22,737 bases of DNA from a virus: positions 1 through 22,737 of IMG/VR virus record IMGVR_UViG_3300028272_000006. One strand, 5' to 3'. Positions 12,995-20,972 of the stretch are shown piece by piece; position 1 is the stretch's first letter, and each line of letters starts with the position of its first letter. Position numbers and translations under genes: made by a program. The notes below the pieces were generated by a model. That model searched no databases, was not told the origin of the DNA, and saw nothing but the letters and a program-made list of their open reading frames with translations.

Positions 12995-15652
12995 TTAACC
13001 TGCTACGTCCCAGAGCTGAATGTACTTAGTTCCCCATGTCGCTCCACCACTATCAGTACACATCCTGACTCTAACCCAACCATTCTCAGTTCCGCACGTT
13101 CCGGTTAGCTTCCAAGCATCCCCATAGTTTACGTTCTGAACTGGTCCGAAGGAGAACACATTAGCAAATCCGCCAGAGAACTCCATAGCATGAGGTTTAA
13201 CTCCTTGAATCCCATTATTCCTGACGTAAATACCATAGTCGCCCTCGGCAGATGCCACTTGACCATTAAGATCACAATAGATGGCATAAGCACTTCCAGC
13301 TTTCCCTGCCACATCTGCTGCAAGATTGTATCGAGCGAACAGACCAATTAGCTTCTGGCCAGTAGCAGGACCATAGTGGGTACTGCCATACGTTTGCGCC
13401 TGTGCTAGAACACCAATTAACGTCTGAACACCAGCTGCTGCACTTAACGAACGAGATGTAAATTCACCAGCTACACATGGATTATCACCAGAACCAGCAG
13501 CAGAAGTATAAGCATTAATCTCCACACCAGTAAACTTACCAACTGAAGAATGTAGGTACATCTGAACTGCGTGCTGATTAGCAGTAGCAAATACTATAGG
13601 TGCGTTCGGTGCAGTATGCCCGCCCGATGCAGCGTAACCACCTCGGATAAGACAAGCATTTCCATCGCCAGCTTGAGTACTCACAGTAAGTGCAAAATCT
13701 ATACCTACTGTGGTATAAGCACCAGACATAGCGAGACCAGTAGCACTAGTTCCAATGTCAATACCAGTAGTACAGTCATCTCCAACATCAATACCAGTCG
13801 TGATAGTTGCGGTTGACGAGATCAAAATAGCTGTAGCAACATTAGAGTACGAATATAACCAGGCAATACCGTTTGCTGCAGTTACTCCTGACTCCACATG
13901 ACCAGCTATTGCGTAACAATTATCTGTTACATTTCCCGCGCCACCTACTACACCAAGAACACCATAACCATTACCAACTGCCATAGTTTTACTGGAATCT
14001 ACAGTAAACTTACCAGAGACTCCAATCAGATGAGCTCCACCTACCGTGGACATACTATCCTTAACTGTTGCATGGCCCTGAACACCGTAAGCTGCCGCTA
14101 CGTCCTTGTATATGTGTGCATGAGCCATTAGCCCACCAACTCGTGAGTTGGTTTGATCTGCTGTCGTTGCATCTATACTAAGATAAGCAGCATAAACGGC
14201 CGAGTCTGACGAAGACGGATTTGCGATACTATCACAAGCCACTTGAAGAGCATACAGGTTATCAGTAACCGTAATCTCTTTTCGTGTCTCAACAGACCCA
14301 ACACTAATAAAAGCGTTGTCCTTAGCACTCGTCAAGGTCATATCGGTTAAGTCAATACCGTTAGTACACGTTCCAGTAAGTGCTATACCGGTTGTTGCAC
14401 TTCCAATGTCGATACCAGTAGTAATCGTTCCACTACCATCAATGTCGATACCAGTGGTAATCGTAGTACTCGTCGCCGGATCAATAAGAATCATAGCAGC
14501 TACGGCCTGAGCAGTACTGTTCTGGATTAGATGAAGACCATAATCCATATACGTGTCACCGTGGTTGTAAGCGTGCATGAAGGCAGTTTCACCACTGTAG
14601 TTAACACTTGATCCGTAGCTCAGCATCAGGGTATACACCTGAGAATCCCAAGAGCCAGTGCAAGTGTTCCAAATATCGCCCTTCAAAGCTGCCCAAGAAC
14701 TCAAGCCTGAGTTGCTATTGGCAAAAGTTCCTTTTGCCTCGATTCCGCCATAGACACCTACGAAATCGTTCACATTTGAAGAGGCCGCTGGAGTAGCAAC
14801 TACCATTCCATGAACGCCAAAGACGTTAGTTATATCCATCTCCTGACGAACGATGGATCTCACACCATACAACCTTCCCTCGGCTGTTCCAGTACCAGCC
14901 ACGGCTGACGTTTGAGTTAAGTCTACATGCACTCCAGAAACGTGAATGTTTCCAAGAGTTAGCATCGGAACGTCCATATCCAAACTGACGCCGTGAGTGG
15001 CCGGAAGATCTCCAACAACGTTAATGCTGTCAACGTACATCGCACCAAGATCATCCTCAGTATCACTGAGGTAGATATACTTGGCCGTGCCTCCAATGTT
15101 TACCCTCAGCGTTCGAGAGTTCTCAGAAAGCAAATGGCCAGCTCCAGCAGAGATTCCATCAGTATGAAACAAGAATCCCTTATCGTCGAACTCACCAACT
15201 CCGTCACCCCAGGCTCCAAACTTCAAGAATGCCACTGGACGAGTCGTTGTACTCGTCATCAGTGTGCAGCCATCAGGTACGTTCATCTCGGCGTCGAAGC
15301 AGTAATACGCACCACCGAGATTGTGCATATCCTTCGCAGCTATATTCATCTCACCGCAGATTGCAGCTGCCATTCCACCTGCAGAATCACCAGTATCACC
15401 GTAGTCGATTCGACCCACGATGGCATTGGCCCAAGAACCAGTTCTATACTCCGAAGCAAGTGATGCTCTAAACGTCTCAAAAATGCCAGCACCAGCAGCG
15501 TTCTGCGTATGAGTAAAATTCGCAGATCTGATAGTTCCCGTCAGCTTACTTCCTGACGTCAGAACATCGAGTCTCCCGTCATTGCGATAGACGGTGACTA
15601 TCTTGCCATCGGAGTCTATGCCGGCTCGAAGTAAATTACCTCTAAAAGACAT
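12995..15652 (-). CDS. Large repetitive beta-structured fibre-like virion protein
   Basis: This encodes 885 residues from ATG 15652, with GGAGGTG nine bases upstream. The short N-terminal domain (MSFRGNLLRAGIDSDGKIVT) is followed by a Gly/Ala/Thr/Ser-rich chain with low Lys/Arg content. Two internal copies of a module carry tandem Thr-Thr-Gly-Ile-Asp-(Ile/Val)-Gly turns: about residues 394-440 (TITTGIDIDGSG, SATTGIALTGTCTNGIDL) and 612-655 (TITTGIDVGDDCTTGIDIG, TSATGLAMSG). Such short repeats are typical of beta-helical, trimeric phage fibres. The place beside scaffold and capsid genes, not the tail genes, suggests a head-attached fibre or decoration. The C-terminus (GWVRVRMCTDSGG, then YIQLWDVAG) is a small beta cap. 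No enzymatic motif is evident. Confidence 0.7.
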   Translation of the reverse strand: MSFRGNLLRAGIDSDGKIVTVYRNDGRLDVLTSGSKLTGTIRSANFTHTQNAAGAGIFETFRASLASEYRTGSWANAIVGRIDYGDTGDSAGGMAAAICGEMNIAAKDMHNLGGAYYCFDAEMNVPDGCTLMTSTTTRPVAFLKFGAWGDGVGEFDDKGFLFHTDGISAGAGHLLSENSRTLRVNIGGTAKYIYLSDTEDDLGAMYVDSINVVGDLPATHGVSLDMDVPMLTLGNIHVSGVHVDLTQTSAVAGTGTAEGRLYGVRSIVRQEMDITNVFGVHGMVVATPAASSNVNDFVGVYGGIEAKGTFANSNSGLSSWAALKGDIWNTCTGSWDSQVYTLMLSYGSSVNYSGETAFMHAYNHGDTYMDYGLHLIQNSTAQAVAAMILIDPATSTTITTGIDIDGSGTITTGIDIGSATTGIALTGTCTNGIDLTDMTLTSAKDNAFISVGSVETRKEITVTDNLYALQVACDSIANPSSSDSAVYAAYLSIDATTADQTNSRVGGLMAHAHIYKDVAAAYGVQGHATVKDSMSTVGGAHLIGVSGKFTVDSSKTMAVGNGYGVLGVVGGAGNVTDNCYAIAGHVESGVTAANGIAWLYSYSNVATAILISSTATITTGIDVGDDCTTGIDIGTSATGLAMSGAYTTVGIDFALTVSTQAGDGNACLIRGGYAASGGHTAPNAPIVFATANQHAVQMYLHSSVGKFTGVEINAYTSAAGSGDNPCVAGEFTSRSLSAAAGVQTLIGVLAQAQTYGSTHYGPATGQKLIGLFARYNLAADVAGKAGSAYAIYCDLNGQVASAEGDYGIYVRNNGIQGVKPHAMEFSGGFANVFSFGPVQNVNYGDAWKLTGTCGTENGWVRVRMCTDSGGATWGTKYIQLWDVAG

Positions 15653-15682
15653 AGTCTCGCACCTCCAAAAGTTAGTTGTTAG

Positions 15683-16045
15683 TTACGCAATCTCATTGTC
15701 TACCACGAACCACCTCAAACCATCGCTGTAAAGCAGCACTGCATCATCGTCGGCGTCCATAGTGGTAATGTTACTCCAGTCTGTAGAATCGTCCTGATCC
15801 TGGATCGTAACAGCACCAGCGGCGTCCATCAACGAGATGGAATAGAACTTGCCAGCTGCTTCCGCGACGGGAGGAAGTGTGACAGTGAACGTTCCATCAA
15901 CGGTGTTGGTGTCAATCAGAACCACTTGCTCAAACACTTCCATTGTATCAGAAGTATAGGCAGCAGTCCTTGACCACTTGACTACCGAAGTGTCACGTTT
16001 CACTTGCATACCCTCAAGGGCAGCCTGTCCTCTCTCGATACCCAT
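15683..16045 (-). CDS. Small beta-sandwich virion protein
   Basis: This encodes 120 residues from ATG 16045 with TAGGAGGACACCTA directly upstream. The first 25 residues (MGIERGQAALEGMQVKRDTS) are extended, followed by a beta domain: QVVLIDTNTVDGTFTVTLPP, AAGKFYSISLMDAAGAVTIQ, then DDAVLLYSDGLRWFVVDNE. A fold of this type, ending with a 'LYSDGxxWxV' strand, is frequent in phage fibre caps and head decoration proteins. Its location between scaffold-like protein and the 885-aa fibre fits a decoration or fibre partner. Function inferred. Confidence 0.65.
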   Translation of the reverse strand: MGIERGQAALEGMQVKRDTSVVKWSRTAAYTSDTMEVFEQVVLIDTNTVDGTFTVTLPPVAEAAGKFYSISLMDAAGAVTIQDQDDSTDWSNITTMDADDDAVLLYSDGLRWFVVDNEIA

Positions 16046-16056
16046 TAGGTGTCCTC

Positions 16057-16971
16057 CTAATCAAAGGTTATTAAATCATCAATCTCCTTAGCCATCCCAG
16101 TCAACTTAGCGTCACCGCCACGCTGACGGGAACCTCGCGTTTTCACAAACGCAGGGTCGTTTATAGGTTCAGTAACACTCCCTCCCGGTTTTGGCTTCGT
16201 TCCAGCCTTTGGAATAGGCATCCCGAGAACCTTTCGTGTGCGAACGGCGGCCTCGGTAAAAACCTTGTCTACAGTCCAATCAGGGTTTTCTGAGTGCACC
16301 TCATTCGCAACCATTTGGACAGACCTTCGTACCGGAACCAAGTCAGTATTAGCATCATAAAAATCCTTGACCAGACCTTGAAACGCGATCTGTCGCCGGA
16401 CATGGGAAACTACTATTTCCGGAACGCTAAGTAATGTGCGCTCCTGAGCCATCGGAATAGACTGCTCGATGGCCTTCAAGTAAACCTGATTGAGCACCTT
16501 ATTGAGCTCAGCAGGATTCTCGACTATTCGTTCGACCTCCTCTTGGGTCTTACCTTCAAGGAAGTTGATTTCACTTATTTCAATCGGCTTAGGTAGCTCT
16601 GGTCCTGGTGCAGGTTCTGGTATAGGTTCTCCAGGCTTCGGTTCCACGACCACTGGTTTCGGAGTCACTGACTGGATCGGTTCACCACTAAGAATCCTCT
16701 CGTTCCACTCCATGAGCTTCGCGTTCTGAGCCTCAAGTCTCGCAAGCTTCTCCTCAGTCGTCTCCTCGTGAGGTTCGGGTTCCGGTTTAGGTTCAGAAGC
16801 CGGTTCTGGAATAGGTTCTGGAACCGGCTTAGGACTTGGTTCTGGCTCTGGCTCCAGAGTAGGCTCTGACACTGGTTCTGGCACTAACGTAGGTTCAGGT
16901 TCCGACTCTGGCTCAGACACCGTAAGAGCACCCAACATATCGTCTATTTCTTTTGAAACTCCATTTGCCAT
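16057..16971 (-). CDS. Scaffold-like protein with Pro-Glu repeat
   Basis: This encodes 304 residues from ATG 16971 with AAAGGAGGACTGTT upstream. Residues 19-68 are a low-complexity Pro/Glu/Ser tract (EPEPxP units), residues 71-95 a coiled coil ([20 protein letters not shown]), residues 100-130 a second Pro-rich stretch, and 135-255 helical. The last 45 residues are basic and Gly-rich. A charged, helical, low-complexity protein between portal and capsid genes matches scaffold position and character, but no protease or known scaffold motif is seen. Near-identical short motifs occur at both ends: SKEIDDML (6-13) and AKEIDDLI (294-301). Confidence 0.6.
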   Translation of the reverse strand: MANGVSKEIDDMLGALTVSEPESEPEPTLVPEPVSEPTLEPEPEPSPKPVPEPIPEPASEPKPEPEPHEETTEEKLARLEAQNAKLMEWNERILSGEPIQSVTPKPVVVEPKPGEPIPEPAPGPELPKPIEISEINFLEGKTQEEVERIVENPAELNKVLNQVYLKAIEQSIPMAQERTLLSVPEIVVSHVRRQIAFQGLVKDFYDANTDLVPVRRSVQMVANEVHSENPDWTVDKVFTEAAVRTRKVLGMPIPKAGTKPKPGGSVTEPINDPAFVKTRGSRQRGGDAKLTGMAKEIDDLITFD

Positions 16972-16991
16972 AACAGTCCTCCTTTAATCAT

Positions 16992-17014
16992 CTTCGTTCA
17001 TAAAATGAACAAAG
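16992..17014 (-). repeat. Intergenic 23-nt near-palindrome, copy 3
   Basis: The transcript reads CTTTGTTCAT-TTT-ATGAACGAAG, the same element as at 3682-3704 with two arm bases exchanged so that pairing is kept. It lies between the 96-aa gene and the scaffold-like gene, upstream of AAAGGAGG. Exchange of paired bases suggests that the fold is selected, not only the sequence. Confidence 0.65.
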
Positions 17015-17020
17015 TTAATG

Positions 17021-17311
17021 TTAAACATCCGTTAATCCATCTCTCAAGTTTCTCAACGTTTCATCAGGCAAGCGCAATACATAGCGCAACGCCGCCGCAT
17101 TCCCTCCTAACCTTCGTAAAGTTCTTTCCAAGTACAAGTTATCTGGGTCCTCAAGGTGATCTCGAATATCCTCCAACCAGGCCTCGATCTGCATCCTCAT
17201 GTTTCGCCAGAACGGCGACTGCATCCCAAGTTCGAGCTCCCTTGGTGAGCAGTCTAGCTTGACTAAGACCTTCTCAAAAACTTCAGTTTCTATCTCCTTC
17301 GCCTCGTCCAC
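17021..17311 (-). CDS. Helical protein between portal and scaffold-like gene
   Basis: This encodes 96 residues with a GTG start at 17311, backed by AAAGGAGGTG about four to eight bases upstream. The whole chain predicts as alpha-helical and is rich in Leu, Glu and Arg (FEKVLVKLDCSPRELELG, WRNMRMQIEAWLEDIRDHLE, LRRLGGNAAALRYVLRLPDE). No family is recognised. The gene begins 12 bases after the portal stop. It might be a small scaffold partner or chaperone; this is a guess from location. Confidence 0.65.
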   Translation of the reverse strand: MDEAKEIETEVFEKVLVKLDCSPRELELGMQSPFWRNMRMQIEAWLEDIRDHLEDPDNLYLERTLRRLGGNAAALRYVLRLPDETLRNLRDGLTDV

Positions 17312-17323
17312 TCCACACCTCCT

Positions 17324-19327
17324 TTACATCGCTACAAGGTTACCAGCCTCCGCGCCTCTCAAGGCCTCTTCATCAGGAACTACCTTGGCCTGCGTCCTTT
17401 CAAAGTCACTTATGTTCTTTGCACCAAGGTTACGTGCGATATGTCGAAAGATTCGAACAATGTCGAAGTTCTTATCAAGCTCAGGATGCTGTGCAAGGAT
17501 ATTGAACATCGTAATCCAGGAATCAGAGAAGTTATTTCCTGGCACACTTCCATCCCTTACGAGCACATCATAATCAACTAAGATGTCAAACGGTGAGATG
17601 GAAACCCTTCCACGCTTTACGTCTGTGCCAAACTCCTTAATCAACTCTTCTTGCCAACGACCAGTGCACTTAACGAAACTGTCTTGCGACGCCAGTTGCT
17701 GTGCGTGACTAGCAAACATATATCCAATGTCCTGCATTCCCTGCCAGCCGATCAACTTGGCAATTCGCTCTAGTCGATTGATCGCTCCGGCGCGTGTACC
17801 TTGAAACTCCTGACCAGTCAATCGCTCTGGGCCACCCTGTCGTAACGCTCCCATCATAGACTCGTCAGCTCCGCCAATCTTCTGCATCCACTGAACGATC
17901 CACGAAGAGTCACCGATGTTGGCACTCGTGATGTCACTTACCTTCAACTGCATTGCAGCGTTCTCGACGCCACGACCCCAAGCAGGTCGACGCATCCGTA
18001 CGAGCTTTCCAGGTCTTGGATCTTCCATGTCCTGTGCGTTAAGTAAGTAAGGATCATAGATAATCATATCCTGGATGGCCTTACGAACGTTTGCAATATG
18101 GGAATTGAACAACCAGTCAAGCGTCCCCTGCAAACCATGGAGCACTTCAATTCGTGACACTGGCGTCGACGTATAACCGTCCGAATCTGGAGCTATGACA
18201 GCAATCGGATACATATTATGAGTAAGTCCAAGTGGCTTTGCCTTAATCACTAAACAATCACTAGCAACACTGAATAACCATTTTTCTGGATACTCAGACT
18301 TTCCAAGAGCCTTATCCCCACCATCGTTCCAGTCCTTAGGAATCAGATCCACGTACATATTAACGACGTCGACAGGATCAGTAGCCTCAAATCTGCCACC
18401 TGCTTCACGGATCGACATTCCTGTTTTCTCTGTCCGTCTGGACTTATCCTCAGCATATAATGAGGACTTCTTGTAGATCAGACTCTTCAAATAACGAACA
18501 TTGAAAAGATCCGGTCCTATGGACTCCTCATTCAGCAACTTCACGAAGCTTGTTCGTTCTACCCATCCAGCAAACTCACCATCTTGAACGTTGTTACAAG
18601 GCACGTTTGGATCTGGCAACCACAAATAAGGATCGACGTTGCTAAGTTTGTTTCCCTCAAATAGCAATTGATCCTCCAAAACCTGCTTTCGCTGACCTTG
18701 ATTAATGAACTGCCCGAGTTGCCCCAAGAATCCTGTAGCACCTTCTACAACCTTGCCTCCACGATGCTCATACCATCCTGGAGCACCAATACCTAAGCCA
18801 TATCCAATTCCATCGCGGAACATAGTATGCAATGCCAGGGCTACCTTGTTCTTGTTGGAATGAACGTTAATCATCAGTTCCATCAGTATCGCACCGATAG
18901 TATCCTCTGGTCCAGTCCCTTCGTACCTAAATATTGGCTCTTCCAAAAAGGCCATTACCAAGTACGTAAGCACAGTCTCCAGGATAGCGTACGAGTACGG
19001 AAACACTATTGAAATCGGTTTGTTCTTAGTTTTGGAGTCCTTTTTTAGATCCTTCTCCTCATTGTCGTACGAACCAATTCCACTCGAATCTGGATCTATA
19101 TAAGCAGTCAAACAACGATCGATCTCGTTCCATGAGTCGAAACGATTGCTCATAACGCGATGGCTAACTAGCGTACGTTGCAAAACCTCAGTCACGATCT
19201 TTCTATGAAGCGCAGAACCTGGTGATAAGTCTAGCCAACGCGGATAGTCATAATCGTACTTCACGTCCGCGGCGGATATGTCCATTCGATTCTGCTTGCC
19301 AATGTCTCCGTAAACAATGTTAGGCAT
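17324..19327 (-). CDS. Portal protein
   Basis: This encodes 667 residues from ATG 19327 with TAGGAGACATTAA upstream. The size and pattern fit the portal proteins of P22/SU10-like phages. Visible features are a helical start (GSALHRKIVTEVLQRTLVSH), the wing region with PISIVFPYSYAILETVLTYL, DPYLWLPDPNVP near residues 235-246, WLFNSHIANVRKAIQDMIIY before the stem, and the crown side with MMGALRQGGPERLTGQEFQG around residues 489-508. The portal forms the dodecameric ring through which DNA enters and leaves, and docks TerL and adaptor. Gene order TerL, small, fibre-like, portal is slightly unusual because fibre-like and small genes separate it from TerL. Identification is confident by pattern. 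Confidence 0.88.
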   Translation of the reverse strand: MPNIVYGDIGKQNRMDISAADVKYDYDYPRWLDLSPGSALHRKIVTEVLQRTLVSHRVMSNRFDSWNEIDRCLTAYIDPDSSGIGSYDNEEKDLKKDSKTKNKPISIVFPYSYAILETVLTYLVMAFLEEPIFRYEGTGPEDTIGAILMELMINVHSNKNKVALALHTMFRDGIGYGLGIGAPGWYEHRGGKVVEGATGFLGQLGQFINQGQRKQVLEDQLLFEGNKLSNVDPYLWLPDPNVPCNNVQDGEFAGWVERTSFVKLLNEESIGPDLFNVRYLKSLIYKKSSLYAEDKSRRTEKTGMSIREAGGRFEATDPVDVVNMYVDLIPKDWNDGGDKALGKSEYPEKWLFSVASDCLVIKAKPLGLTHNMYPIAVIAPDSDGYTSTPVSRIEVLHGLQGTLDWLFNSHIANVRKAIQDMIIYDPYLLNAQDMEDPRPGKLVRMRRPAWGRGVENAAMQLKVSDITSANIGDSSWIVQWMQKIGGADESMMGALRQGGPERLTGQEFQGTRAGAINRLERIAKLIGWQGMQDIGYMFASHAQQLASQDSFVKCTGRWQEELIKEFGTDVKRGRVSISPFDILVDYDVLVRDGSVPGNNFSDSWITMFNILAQHPELDKNFDIVRIFRHIARNLGAKNISDFERTQAKVVPDEEALRGAEAGNLVAM

Positions 19328-19337
19328 TTAATGTCTC

Positions 19338-20654
19338 CTAAGCAATGGTTCCCACTGGAATATATCTAGTTAATGAACCTGGTATTGTCACCTTGATAAA
19401 ATGTGTCGTTGTCAATGTCTTTCCGCCAACTGCCTCAATGGCATTTCCTACTCCTATGGTAGTATTAAACTCAATCATTTCTTCGCTTACGTCTGCTTGA
19501 TCAAGATAAAGCACCGGAATTGCAGCAGCAGTTGAGGCCTGATCTACGTGAAGCTTTCCAGAAAGACTATTTGTTCCAACTCCAACAGCTGCTCCAGAGA
19601 GAGGAGCTAACGTAACGTTATTGGTTCCAGTAGGATTGGCAACTAGGAGCTCACCTGATGATGTAAAGCAGGTAAAATCATATTGGCTACCAGCGCTACC
19701 CTGTATAGACATACCAGCAACACTATTTTTATATATCCTTCCGCCTTTTGATGCGTCAAAAGCTACATTAGTAGTTACCCTGATCGCTCCTGCAATATCA
19801 AGTATATCAGTTGGACTTGAAACTCCAACGCCTATGTTTCCAGTTATTTCTAGCCAGTTATTTGCATTATCAAAGACGATCTGCGGATTACCATCTGTTA
19901 CCCCAATAGCACCATTGGCAGGTAAGATGAGATTACCAGTGGTGGTAATGGTTCCACACCCTATTGTTCCTACGCCCGTTAAATTCTGAGTATTGAAATC
20001 TACTGCTCCGGTTGCTGCTGCGAGAGCTGTTTGAACGTTGGTGAAGTTACAAGTCGCTTTGGCTGTGTTAGCCACAATAGCGGCCAGTTGAGTTGAAACT
20101 ACGAAATTGTCATCAACAGTTAGCGTTTTAGGAGTCGTTCCACCAGCTACTGTAAAACCAGTTGCAGCAGCCGTCAGTGTGAGTCCATTAACTGTAGCGA
20201 ATGTAACATCTGCATCGGTAGTCAGATCCTGATTCAGGATTGACGCAAGTTCAACAGTTAGCGTACATACTGAACCGAATGTGAGCGTTCCAGTACTTCC
20301 ATCACCGATTGTGAAGTTCTCATTCAATGTCAAAGAGCGCGTTCCGCCACCTACAAGAAGATTAAGAACGTAATCGTCAGCACCGTCCTCGTTCCACTTA
20401 AGTTCCAACGTGTTGGAGCCGTCAGTGTCGTCCAACTTGATCGAACCTACTGTCACAGCACCGTCGATGTCGGCGTCACCAGTAACGTCGAGGTCCCCAC
20501 CGACGTTGAAGTCGCCGTCAAACCGCCCAGTACCATCACAACGAACGCCTTGCTGATTCTCACCACTGAAGTCACCATCAGGATCTTCAATGGCCTCATC
20601 ATCAAGATACAAACCCGGCCCGAACGAGCCTATGTAGACCTTTTTTAATGCCAT
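19338..20654 (-). CDS. Repetitive beta-helical fibre-like virion protein
   Basis: This encodes 438 residues from ATG 20654, immediately after the preceding stop, with GAGGAAG upstream. The N-terminal 40 residues (ALKKVYIGSFGPGLYLDDEA) could anchor it to the virion. Residues 45-75 show short Gly-Asp repeats (DGDFNVGGDLDVTGDADIDG), residues 75-330 Thr/Gly/Leu/Val-rich beta repeats, and the C-terminus a cap ending TTTHFIKVTIPGSLTRYIPV. This resembles phage fibre or spike proteins with a folded C-terminal head. There is no enzymatic motif. It lies between TerL and portal, a rare position for a fibre, and could be head-attached. Similar C-terminal 'YIPVGTIA' ends occur in phage virion proteins from memory. 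Confidence 0.65.
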   Translation of the reverse strand: MALKKVYIGSFGPGLYLDDEAIEDPDGDFSGENQQGVRCDGTGRFDGDFNVGGDLDVTGDADIDGAVTVGSIKLDDTDGSNTLELKWNEDGADDYVLNLLVGGGTRSLTLNENFTIGDGSTGTLTFGSVCTLTVELASILNQDLTTDADVTFATVNGLTLTAAATGFTVAGGTTPKTLTVDDNFVVSTQLAAIVANTAKATCNFTNVQTALAAATGAVDFNTQNLTGVGTIGCGTITTTGNLILPANGAIGVTDGNPQIVFDNANNWLEITGNIGVGVSSPTDILDIAGAIRVTTNVAFDASKGGRIYKNSVAGMSIQGSAGSQYDFTCFTSSGELLVANPTGTNNVTLAPLSGAAVGVGTNSLSGKLHVDQASTAAAIPVLYLDQADVSEEMIEFNTTIGVGNAIEAVGGKTLTTTHFIKVTIPGSLTRYIPVGTIA

Positions 20655-20972
20655 TTACTTTTTCTTCCTCTTCTCTTCTTCCGCTCTTTCAAATGCCTCC
20701 CTACGTTCCCTGATAGACAACATAGCTTGCCTGCCTCCACTTTTGGGCTTAGGCTCAACTGGGGGAGTAGGAGTGGGAGTGGGTTTGACCACTGGCTTCG
20801 GCTCCTTCGTCGCATTCTTAAGAGCTTCGTTTCTACGTTCAATAGCGGACTTGGCTTCACTACCCACAGTCTTGACTTGTTCTTTTTTCTCCTTTGGTTT
20901 CCCAAAGAACCCGCCCATGTTGTGAGCAAGACCTCTTCTGCTGCTCTCATACAGCCTGACTACTCTAGGCAT
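20655..20972 (-). CDS. Small basic protein with Pro-Thr/Pro-Lys tract
   Basis: This encodes 105 residues from ATG 20972, chosen because GGAGG lies seven bases upstream; it overlaps the TerL end by eight bases. A longer frame extends into TerL but has no start signal. The protein is very basic, with a low-complexity tract at about residues 57-78 (PKPVVKPTPTPTPPVEPKPK) and a helical C-terminus ending in a run of Glu, Arg and Lys (FERAEEEKRKKK). It may bind DNA or TerL, but no family is recognised. Confidence 0.65.
   Translation of the reverse strand: MPRVVRLYESSRRGLAHNMGGFFGKPKEKKEQVKTVGSEAKSAIERRNEALKNATKEPKPVVKPTPTPTPPVEPKPKSGGRQAMLSIRERREAFERAEEEKRKKK

Noticed and set aside
14993-15463. 156-codon open frame on the plus strand
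   Set aside because: Antisense to the 885-aa gene; composition is that of a shadow frame in repetitive coding DNA, and no ribosome binding site or neighbouring plus-strand gene exists.
12995-15652. Diversity-generating retroelement or CRISPR-like array from the repeats in the 885-aa gene
   Set aside because: Repeats are in frame, degenerate and short, with no regular spacers; no reverse transcriptase or template repeat is in the window.
20640-20646. A-AAA-AAG slippery heptamer at codons 3-5 of the 438-aa gene
   Set aside because: It is at the very start of the gene, the -1 product would have no sensible partner frame, and no downstream structure is evident. It is simply Leu-Lys-Lys coding.
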